Source: Haliotis asinina | Taxonomy: Eukaryota; Mollusca; Gastropoda; Lepetellida; Haliotidae | DNA length: 64,000 bases | Assembly: GCF_037392515.1 (NCBI RefSeq) | Contig: NC_090291.1 | Location: 14,324,501-14,388,500 of the forward strand | Reading direction: 5' to 3' | In this document: positions 55,170-64,000 of the stretch, piece after piece | Position numbering within the stretch: position 1 is the first letter of the stretch | Layout of the letters: every line of letters starts with the position of its first letter | Notes under the pieces: generated by a model | Database searches by the model: none | What the model saw: the letters and a program-made list of their open reading frames with translations, nothing else | Told to the model about the DNA's origin: nothing | Made by a program: the position numbers and the translations under genes

Positions 55170-57000
55170 TGCCAGATATCAGCTGAATGTATCTTATATG
55201 GTTAATCTTCTCTTTATGATTTCTGGTAAACAAAATGTAACGTCCATTTTGAGGTCCCTGAATCCTGTGTTCACAATGACAAGTTGGTTATAAGGAACAA
55301 CGCATGGCTGAATGTTCATACAGTGTATAAATGTCATGCCTGGAACATTTGTAATACAAACCAACCCTACGTGTGGCAAGATCATAAACTAAACACACGA
55401 AAATATCATGTAATAAGTCATCACATGCTGTTAGGAAATACAATCTCATTGTGGTACTCATACAGGTATCGAAGGTACAATGTACTTAAGTTAATCTACC
55501 GGATAACACAATGTATCGTTACGAACAGGGTGGAAATCGAATATCCGTACAATACCTGATTCCATTTCCGCTATCCCGGCAGTGATATTGCTAGATCAAA
55601 TACCAATCATTCGCGTAAAAAGGGTGGAAAACGAAGAAGCAAATAACTATATAGGTACATCAATCTCAAACACCATCTATGATAAGAACCCAATATTGAC
55701 CAGGATAAATTGTCAGTTTTTCACGAAGTATGTCATGTTCTTTTTCTGTAAAAACTGTTCCACGCAATATCTGTGATGAATGTCAGTTGAAAATATATAT
55801 TTGAAATCAAGGGCATTGTATGTCACCAGGTGTAATAATATGTATAAGCGAGTATGCCATCGTGAGCAAACCTACGTTATTTTCAGGTTGTTACGGTTAA
55901 TGATTAGCTGTGACAAAAGGTATAAGAAATCACCTCGTGGAACTCGTGGAACATCGTTAATATGATATTTCCTATGTACACCATGTATATACATCTCTTG
56001 AAATTTTCAGTGCCAGTGACATACTGAAAGAAAAACCATGTCAAATGCTATTGTCCCGGATAAGGAATAGTGATAAGTATGCAGAGAGCAGGACTGTCAA
56101 GAGAAATGATGTTATTTTGTCTTCTTTTGTCGTCGTGTTCATGTATGTGGCAGACTTGATAGTTGAAGAACTTAATACCTGGACACACTCTACGTAAAAG
56201 CGAAAAGAGAGCAATGTTAGGCATTTTCTCTTGTACAACTTTCCCATTGAGCTGACATTTGTTCGAAACATGGTCGTATACTTGTAATGATTCAGCAGTA
56301 TATTTCCTCCTTTTGTAATGTAGGGGTTATTCACTTTTAAAATATCAACTTTGCATTGTCCTCCGCGAAACATTCATAGGTATATATGAGGGGAAAAACG
56401 TCCTCAAATAAGGATTGTATGTTCGATTTTTGTCGATAAGCAGATCATGCAGTCATATTCGTCTTCATTTTCTTCTCTGGAATGACCCAATGTGTAGATT
56501 AAACGACACAAGATACGTTTGAATTTGTGCCATCGTTGTCATCCTATTACCCTCAGGTTGATACATATCATCGTGGTTGGACTGACATCATGTAGCATCT
56601 GATATGATCATTCCAAGATCAAGTTCAATAATAATGCTCAAAAGGCTTTGAAGTGTACATTTGAATGTGTACAATGCACGAACTTACATGGCACTGTACA
56701 GTCACTATATTAACCTTCAGAAGAAAAATAGCTTGACTGTTACTTTGATGAATCCCAAGGACATTGTGCTGACAAACTAGTTCAAATCAATGGTTTGGCA
56801 CGGTATAATAACATTCTGTAGTAGAACGAAGACACATAAATCTCCACAACGAATTGCAGCGTATTAGAAAACTGGGTCAACTACATCCCGCTCAGTTACA
56901 CATCTTTCGTCTGACGACATTAGGATTTTACGCAGGTTCATACTATTGAGACGTAATAAAACTTCAAGTGCATTGCATTAATGTTTCAGGCCTACCCAGG
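55170..57000. other. Spacer inside duplicated block 2
   Basis: 55270-55700 matches 41250-41700 and 56500-57000 matches 41690-42020. The part between, about 1 kb, has no counterpart in copy 1 and no recognised gene, so it is an insertion here or a loss there. Confidence 0.5.
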
Positions 57001-57007
57001 CACAACA

Positions 57008-57075
57008 ATGATGCTCAAACTGGGTCGTTCATTTTTTTTCATGTTCCATCAAGTTTAGCACAAACTCTTACACAG
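57008..57075 (+). pseudogene. Relic of a class I signal-peptide exon
   Basis: The acceptor-like 'atgtttcag' and 'acaatgatgctcaaactggg' match class I exon 1, and the rest is eroded. Twin of 42027-42098. Treated as a fossil. Confidence 0.7.
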
Positions 57076-57202
57076 TATGTAAACAGAGGAATGTTCAGAG
57101 AATGTCATGAAATATGTCATGTCATGACTTTATATATCTCTTTCGAAAACGTAGGACAAAGTATGATAAAATATAAAGAACACAGACGTGAGACGTCATG
57201 GT

Positions 57203-57208
57203 TTTATT
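57203..57208 (-). terminator. Poly(A) signal of gene F
   Basis: AATAAA on the minus strand, about 70 bp beyond the gene F stop. Confidence 0.6.
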
Positions 57209-57278
57209 CAGAGGATATTTAAATGACAAATGATATGACTCCGTTGTTCAAAATGCAAGATTAATCATCAGATGTCAT

Positions 57279-58803
57279 CTACTGACAAATCATCTTGTTC
57301 ATTATTCCAGGCATGCAGCGGAGCGAGCCACAGCATTTCATGGCGTCGATGCCATTGATTTTGCATTCCTCATTCCGGAGACGACACTGTGAAATGGAAA
57401 TAACATCATAAGTGCACCATCAACTAATCCTGTCAAAATGAAAAAAAATGAAATAAACCTAATACAATGACAATGTTAAGAACACAAACGAAATGTTATT
57501 AACTTGTGTCATCAACTTCTTTGAGGGGTTTGGTGAGGGGACCAAGGTTTGACATAAGAAGAAGGTGCTACATAAGATTTGCGGGCTATGATTCAGAAAC
57601 CAAATGTACAAAAAAAGGATGTGCTTCAATGCATTAAAATATAATATTATCTGGCTTTATATTTAATAGAATCTTACGTTCTGTGTATCTCACTGTAAGC
57701 ATAGGACAAGCTGGTGAGCTAAAGCCCTTGTGTGTACTTACATGTGTAGCTGTTAATACATGTGTAAATGTGTCATGTGAATGTTTTTGCGGCACAGAAG
57801 CAAATATATACATTCACACGTTTGCAAGGTTGTACGGCTCGAACACCCTGGCAAATCAGCCTACAAGGTTTTGTAGGCTTTGGCTGTTAACCAATCAGAA
57901 TTCGACAAATTTATCTTAAGGGTAATAATAGTCAAGACATATTCTTTATATTACAACGAGGTGGAAAGTGTCATGCAGGAATAACATACATCACTTTTTT
58001 CACAACTCGCGAAAGAAGAATATAATCATGGCCGAACTCTACCCTTTAGGTTCTATTTATTAATTTACCCCAGGGCCACTGCCGATGTTTTTCTTGCAGA
58101 TTCTTGTGTTTCCTATCCCAGACTCACACATCAGGCCATTACAGCAGGTTTCACCGTTCATCACATTGCACATTTGTCCCTCAGTCTTGCACTGGAAAAC
58201 AAAATAACTTTTACTTTGAGGCATGAAAAGCATCAGCAAGAATATACATATGGATGTGATCGTCTGTGTTGTGAGGAACACAACGTTTCTGAACCAGAAT
58301 ACACACTTACTACTTCGTTAGAAGAATAAAAGCAAGGTATTCGATAACTGTATTATGTAAATGTCAAACAGGATAACGTGTAAGATAAAACGTTTGGACA
58401 CAAAGTAAGCCTGTTTTTGAGTGTATCTGATGATATTACCAATACAAAATGGAATACAGAAATACATTCAAAGTTTGAAGTATTCATGTAGTTGTGAAAC
58501 CATGTGCTATAGGTACACCATCCTTCTACAATATAGATGGAGTGAATATAGTTAAACGAATGAATGAATTCATGAATGAATGAATGCATGAATGAATGAA
58601 TGAATGAATGTTCAACGCGCTAAGGCACCCGTAACTTACATACATTAACATACACCTATGGCAGTCGCAGCACTTTGGGGTTTTGGTCTGTAATCTGAAA
58701 GTTAATGACAAGTGTCGCGGGATTTAGAACTCACAAAGCCATGGGAATCTTGAATCAGAGCTGATGCTACGAGGATTAGAGCAATGCACACCTTGGACAG
58801 CAT
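57279..58803 (-). CDS. Gene F: class II secreted double-cystine-knot peptide
   Basis: Coding exons on the minus strand, phase 0: 58803-58735, 58191-58069 and 57386-57279; 99 residues. Signal peptide MLSKVCIALILVASALIQDS, then HGF. Knot 1 is CKTEGQMCNVMNGETCC…C…C, followed by CKKNIGSGPG, a link four residues longer than in gene D. Knot 2 is CRLRNEECKINGIDAMKCC…C…C, ending MICQ-stop. Cysteine spacing is as in D. The start follows the acceptor at 58819 directly. TATAAATA at 59170-59163 and a 5' UTR exon ending 59113 complete the gene. A GAAT microsatellite lies in intron 1. Head to head with class I gene C. Secreted; function unknown. Confidence 0.92.
58557..58611. repeat. (GAAT)n microsatellite in intron 1 of gene F
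   Basis: About thirteen imperfect GAAT units, interrupted by TTCA and GCAT variants. Confidence 0.85.
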
Positions 58804-59112
58804 TGTGATAGAGAAATACTGAAAAGGAAAGTCATGTACGTTAGCCTTGGTTTGAACATAAGGTAACTAAGCATTTCATATAAACCTCAAACATATTACT
58901 TTGTATTCGTGGACTTGGATTTATGCGTACAATATGGTTAACTGTTAATATTGATTATGATGTTAAATTCAAAGGAACAAAAACAAACGTCATCACATTA
59001 GAGAATGTTTGGCGATGTCTTGTCCCAAGGAATAAAAATATCTAAGTCTGGTGGAAATAGAAAACATTTCTGTAACCGACTTGCATTTGATATTTAACAT
59101 ACAAGGATTTAC

Positions 59113-59170
59113 CTGTGCTGCTGATCACCTGAAATGAAGATACTTATTTGACTTAGTTGGCGTATTTATA
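59113..59170 (-). promoter_or_regulatory. Gene F core promoter and 5' UTR exon
   Basis: TATAAATA (59170-59163 on the minus strand), then the non-coding exon ending 'ggtgatcagcagcacag' at a gtaaat donor. The 'tgatcagcag' end is shared with gene D and copy G. Confidence 0.75.
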
Positions 59171-59202
59171 CCACTGGGAGGTGTCATTTGCGCATGATAC
59201 AT

Positions 59203-59305
59203 CACATGCAATCTTGCACCCCATAATTGTCTGTCAGTCATCTTTTCCGATACTGTCTGACTATCCTGCACATAGATGAATGTCGATCATTAAAGGGTAT
59301 CTTTA
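59203..59305 (+). repeat. Single-copy homologue of the satellite monomer upstream of gene F
   Basis: 'acatgcaatcttgcacc', 'attgtctgtcagtcatcttt', 'gatactgtctgac', 'tgcacatagatgaatg' and 'gggtatctttacc' follow the array monomer from end to end. It begins about 30 bp upstream of the TATA box. Confidence 0.8.
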
Positions 59306-59309
59306 CCTA

Positions 59310-59960
59310 CACCATTAGGATTATCTCGTCATGTCATGCTCTGAACGTTGAAACAGCTGAGGACAATTAAATGTCGTGCTGGGCGAATGCGTAATAACGA
59401 ATGTGAATGACATCAGCATGTAACAGTTTTATGCTTGATTTAAACAATTATGGTGTATGTTCTCATAATATTTAGCTGATAAATACACGCATAAGCAAAA
59501 AATAATAATGTAAATCTCAAGAATAAAGAATGAGAGTGTGAAAGGCTGCAATATATTGAGAAGTAAGCCCGATACGTTCGGAAGCTCTGTTTTGTTTCAT
59601 GGTCACAGCGTCATATATTGTATATTTTAAGATAACAACATCATCTAAGGAAAACCTAAATGTCTTTCACAAAATGTTTTATTTATCTTGGGAAAGCTCA
59701 ACAGAGGAATCATGACGGATGTTTGACCTATACGTGCTGTCATCACACATTCGCCATGGTGTTTAATTTTAAAAGTAGTTTTACAAGGTATTGTCTACTC
59801 GAACCAAAAACGCAGTGGAGAGGATGTCTGTTGAAATTTATTATGAGATTATTCATTATGAGTTAAACGTCTTCACACGAGAAACACGTTTTGCCGTCCC
59901 CGATACTATACTTATTTGTTGAAAAAAAAACAGCTTCTACCAAACAGTTTGCTGTCAGAA
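59310..59960. other. Spacer between head-to-head F and C
   Basis: No gene. It matches the E/B spacer, for example 'aatatattgagaagtaagcc' against 'aatatatcgagaagtgagcc'. Confidence 0.5.
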
Positions 59961-59967
59961 CATTCTT

Positions 59968-60215
59968 CCACTTCCAAGTTCGATGAACCGTCAATGATAC
60001 ATGTGTCATGCGGATCATGATAACTTGTCAAGATCTACAGCCGATCAGAGGAACGTCGCATGCTGCTGTCAGATCATTAACTGATCTACCTGATCGCTGA
60101 CACAAAATGTGACATATCATCTGTTCATCAGTTCGTATGCAGCTTGGAAAATGGGTATAAATACAGGTACGTGTTAGGCACTGTACATTCTCAGTTTGAG
60201 CCTACAGTTCAACAG
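59968..60215 (+). promoter_or_regulatory. Gene C promoter module and 5' UTR exon
   Basis: 'ccaagttcgatgaaccg', 'gtcaagatctacagccgatc' with CCGATCAG (60041-60048), AGATCAT, CTGATCT and CTGATCG, TATAAATA (60156-60163), initiator TCAGTT (60191-60196), and non-coding exon ending 'cagttcaacag' at gtatgt (60216). Confidence 0.8.
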
Positions 60216-60795
60216 GTATGTAAGATTAACACTCGAAAGCTAAACGTGTCTGCCATCATACATTATATCACACTGCCAACAAAAATGTTTGTAGATGTTC
60301 GGTTGCTACTTTTACTAAATGCAAGGGAAAGAGTATAGTAAAGACCATCCAATCAACCATTATCTGCAGATTGTTTTGTCTAAAATAGTTTTCCACTTTG
60401 AAAATATAATACTAGCTAGCTTTACCTCCTTTTGTGACACTCTACTTTTATTTATATTACCTTAACAGGGTGATTCAAGGAAGGTTTAGGGAGACATAGT
60501 TCTTCAGTGGTCGAAATGTGTTGAAAAATGCATGACTTTTTGTATATTATTGTTACGTTAACATGTTTGCATACTTGATATGCCAGCACAGGACTCATTC
60601 AGTAATGAATGGTAACTTCTTAGAAAGCTAATTAGATACTGTTCCGTTGTCGCATTGTTGTTTCAAAGAACCATCGTGGCTACCGTAGGAGTAGTTATTA
60701 TATTCTGCACTGGGTTTTTTGCATTAATGCGTATTCATTGGCACATTTAAATTGTATTGCATTGTACTTTACTTCAGGTGTGCCAAAGCATAACA

Positions 60796-62382
60796 ATGAT
60801 GCTCAAAGTGTGTCTTGCTCTGTTCTTTGTGGTGTCACTCTTGGCACAACATACCTTGGCCTTTGGGGTAAGTGTCATAATCTTCTTTCGGATGTAATTA
60901 AATGGCGTCTGTGTGGATATGGAGATTTCAAATCTGAGCTAAGCCCCTTTAATTTGAGGAATGTTTAGAGGCAAAAGGGAAAACAGATTATATAGCAAAC
61001 CCTATATCCCAAGACTACGTTTTGGTATGGGATGGTATGGTATGGCTATACCATTCCAAACATCCAACGGTAACTTTGCTTTCGTTCATACGCCTTTGCA
61101 TGGTTTTGGTCATGAAAAAAAAATCTAATGCCCACTTTTCACCTTAACAATAACTTTTTAACCGTAGTTCAATATCCATGTCATTGTGCGGAGAAATTTC
61201 TGCTGTTCCACAACACTGATGATTTGTTGGTAATGTAATGCAACCATACCTAGCTGAAAGATGTCTAAAATATTGTGTACAACAGACTCCTTCTTGTTGA
61301 TCCAGTGTCAGAACGAGGGACAAACATGTAATGTGATGAACGGGAACACTTGCTGCAATGGCTTGACATGTCAGTATGCAATGGGCAACATCAGAACATG
61401 CCAGAGAAACATTGGAGGTGGTGATGGCGGTGGTATGGGGGTAAGTTTCAGAAATACGTGGCTGAACATTTTTTAGCTACTTCTATCCAACCCTTACATC
61501 AGAGATTTTCATTGCTCATAAGTGTCATGACAGAGAAAATGGCTATTTGTTGGATCCATATTCGTAAGTAATATCTCTCTTTATATGTTTTCCAATCAAA
61601 TCATGCGCTTTGTACCCACTGAATCCTAAATGACACACCTCTCAATCTGTCCATTTGAACGTAATATTTCTTGCATCCTTCTTTTGATTGCTCACAAGTG
61701 TCACGAGAGACAAAAGTGGTATTTGTGGGATATTCGTATTAATATATCTCTTCATATAGTTCTGAATCAAGTCATGCGCCCTGTACCCATTAAATCCTAA
61801 ATAACACACCTCCCAAGCTGGTCATGTGAACGTGAAATTACAGGCATTCATGTACAGCGAAAGTTACGAAACTTTCAAAAAAGACATCATATGTGTGTAT
61901 TCAAATATTGTAATTTCAGTCTGTTGTAATCTACCTTTATCATGGATCAGGATGACCCCAATAGATGATTCTATGCTTGTCGATGATGCGATGTGTGGAT
62001 GTGTTCAAGAAAATATTCATATTATGTTTCACAGTCAGTTTATTTGCTATGTGCCCATAAAACCCCTCACTTAAATGTTACATTACTTGCAATGCATACA
62101 TGCATAATGTACATGCCGTTACGGTACTTCTGTTAAAGGTATCGGTCATATACATTCTATTCACAGTTTTCACAATTAGGCTATAATCATTGAGCCTGAT
62201 CCAAAGTGATCATGATATCTGCACAGACTACAAGATATGAAGATGTGTAAAGGTATTCATATCATGTTTTACAGTGTCGTCGCCGTAACGAAGAATGCAG
62301 GATTAACGGTATGCCTGCCATGTCGTGCTGTGCATCTCTCCGCTGTCTGCCTGGATACATGAACAGAATGACTTGTCAATAA
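60796..62382 (+). CDS. Gene C: class I secreted double-cystine-knot peptide
   Basis: Coding exons 60796-60867, 61306-61440 and 62275-62382, all phase 0; 104 residues. Signal peptide MMLKVCLALFFVVSLLAQHT, then LAFG at a gtaagt donor. Knot 1 is CQNEGQTCNVMNG…CC…C…C with linker RNIGGGDGGGMG. Knot 2 is CRRRNEECRINGMPAMSCC…C…C, ending TCQ with a TAA stop (A and B use TAG). Exons are nearly identical to gene B while introns differ more, which hints at selection or exon conversion. AATAAA at 62438-62443. It pairs head to head with gene F. Secreted; target unknown. Confidence 0.92.
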
Positions 62383-62437
62383 ATATAACTGATACGTTTG
62401 TTTCACCATCACCTTGTGTGGCCATGAAATGCGTGAA

Positions 62438-62443
62438 AATAAA
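62438..62443 (+). terminator. Poly(A) signal of gene C
   Basis: AATAAA within 'gaaaataaaaaaaatat', about 56 bp after the TAA stop, matching gene A. Confidence 0.65.
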
Positions 62444-62449
62444 AAAAAT

Positions 62450-63420
62450 ATATGGTTTCAAACATACCAGCCTTGTGTTGACATGTGCACTTCTGTTGTT
62501 ACTTTCAAAGAGAAGTGTGGTTAATGGCGTCTCTAATATGGACGGCCTTGGAGTTTCGTGTGAAATTATTAGATGAAGAGCCGTGACGAAGCATGCGTCA
62601 AATAAAATTCAGTTTCCTGAAACACTCTACAATGATCAATAATATAGTGATCATTAGATGGCAAAGATCTTGTCAAAATGGCTGCTTGCCTTAGACAAAA
62701 CTATACTGGACAAAATAAGCTAGCGATATTGGTCTTTTTACGATATTTAATCAATGTGTCAATGAATAAAATGATCATTATACATAATTTCAGTGTTTAC
62801 ATATATCCCTGACTATGCTTGTCTAGTAAACAATAATAGTTCTAGTTGGAAATGTTCGTGATCAAAAGAGCACATACTACGTTCGTCTTTCATTGTTACC
62901 CTGCTTGTCTCATCGAGAGGCGTGCCAAGGTGCATTGTTTTCGGAAAGGCACTGGGGGTCAAAGACAACAAACAAACCAATAGAAAAACTTTCTGTACCT
63001 TTTTAGAACATACTTCATCTAACCCTTGTACAAAATAAAACATAACCTATAACCTGTGATCATCTTAAAAGTATTATATTATAGTGTCATCTGCATGTGA
63101 CGGGTGTAGATTTGATTGTGCATTATATGCTAGCAGGAGACGTGTTAACTATTTCCACTGACACTCTTTCTCCATGTGAGGAGTACAGTGTCTTAAAATC
63201 TGAAACACAGCGTCGACGCAGTTTTCCTTATATTTTGTGAGTATCATTCATTTGCTCATGTGTCTTGAATTGACGACAACGTCTCCTTCTGGGATACCAC
63301 ACCCGTTCATATGTAGGTAGACAGACTTCAGAGAACTCATGCATGAAATATACTTTCCAGATGACATGCCTTGAACATTAAACAGAAGAAACAAACCAAT
63401 ATAAAGCATACACTGAAACT
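62450..63420. other. Intergenic DNA to the right of gene C
   Basis: No supported gene. A minus-strand ORF at 63248-63448 begins with a hydrophobic run but has no other support. Confidence 0.35.
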
Positions 63421-63439
63421 GAGAAGACATAGTATATTC

Positions 63440-63800
63440 AGAAGACATTCAAATGGCTCCGTTGTTCAGTAAGCAACCTGAATCATTGCATCCTACTGAC
63501 ACCACCTACTGACGTATAATATATAGGATACTAAACGACCCTCTGTGTAATACCAGTGCTATTAAACGAGTTCTGTTTATTACTAGCCAATATTAACTGA
63601 CAGAAACTGCTGCGAAATCGCCTGCAGTGTGAGGACTCTCAGTCAAGGAAGGTCTAGTAAACTTGCGACAGCGACATGAGTATTGTAACGTCACAACCTT
63701 TAAACATTTGACGTCTTACGTGAAGCCGTAGTACACTAGTGTAATATTGCCCTAAAAATATTATTCCAGGCACACAGTGAAGTGAGCCACAATGTAACCC
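63440..63800 (-). pseudogene. Remnant of another class II 3' end
   Basis: 'tggctccgttgttcagtaag' (63451-63470) matches the DNA just beyond the stop of copies E and F, and 'attattccaggcacacagtg' (63762 on) matches the knot-2 exon of class II genes. Unrelated DNA separates the two pieces. Broken, treated as a fossil. It suggests that the cluster continues beyond the right edge. Confidence 0.6.
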
Positions 63801-64000
63801 TTTGGGCACATTATTGATATACTAACAATACAGTTTTGTTCTGAAATAGATGCTAATGTCATACTCACCAAGCGGCAGATTCTACAGTCGGATGGAATAT
63901 GACATACAAAAAATATATAACCAACTTTAGTGTGTCGTTTGCTCAGTTGTACACCTTAGATACTGGTTATGTACTTACCGTAGTACCATTTCCCACGTTT

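Larger units (their letters stand above)
54620..62382. repeat. Duplicated block, copy 2
   Basis: Counterpart of 40610-46617 in element order, orientation and non-coding sequence. Here both coding genes (F and C) are whole, while in copy 1 only the class I gene is. Confidence 0.85.

Noticed and set aside
63248-63448. Minus-strand 66-residue ORF with a hydrophobic start
   Set aside because: No splice, TATA or homologue in the matching part of the other blocks; probably chance.

Overview
The window reads as gastropod nuclear DNA, most likely abalone (Haliotis). It is AT-rich, its genes have short exons and GT/AG introns, and it is littered with the tRNA-headed SINE and the 'gtgagtgagttt…cggtctgtaaataatcgagtctgg' repeat that I associate with abalone. 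The genus is inferred from these repeats and was not tested. Nearly all real coding sequence lies in small spliced exons.

Left part (1-20 kb): one exon of a secreted precursor (minus, 914-1107) at the edge; repeats and foldback elements; then a four-exon plus-strand gene (7713-13222) for a secreted protein of about 406 residues. Its domain resembles bacterial proteins with 'FDPxYY…PDL…HW…EGR' repeats. A structurally complete Tc1 transposon (9708-11223, open 337-residue DD34E transposase) sits antisense in one of its introns. At 20.2 kb a single-exon ORF with a TATA box encodes a proline-rich protein with a Cys-rich tail.

Main locus (21-64 kb): a cluster of small secreted peptides, each with two six-cysteine, cystine-knot-like domains. 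The gene plan is constant: 5' UTR exon, signal-peptide exon, knot-1 exon, knot-2 exon, with phase-0 introns between the coding exons. Class I (genes A, B, C; plus strand; 104 residues) has a Gly-rich linker. Class II (D and F; minus strand; 95 and 99 residues) has a shorter linker. E, G, H and several lone exons are broken class I or II relatives. Class II and class I genes lie head to head as D/A, E/B and F/C. The stretches 40.6-46.6 kb and 54.6-62.4 kb are duplicate copies of one block: lone or broken class II exons, class I exon-1 relic, minus class II gene, plus class I gene.

Between D and A lies a tandem array of 17 monomers of 118-119 bp (32688-34695). Each monomer aligns with the single-copy DNA just upstream of the TATA box of class II genes F, E and G. 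A gene-proximal upstream element therefore seems to have been amplified in place. Class I promoters share their own module of about 170 bp rich in GATC-centred sites, with a TATA box and a TCAGTT initiator.

Between the duplicated blocks (46.7-54.4 kb) lie PAN/apple-like secreted-protein exons on the minus strand, a divergent knot-1-like exon, a 46-bp palindromic tandem repeat and more repeats.
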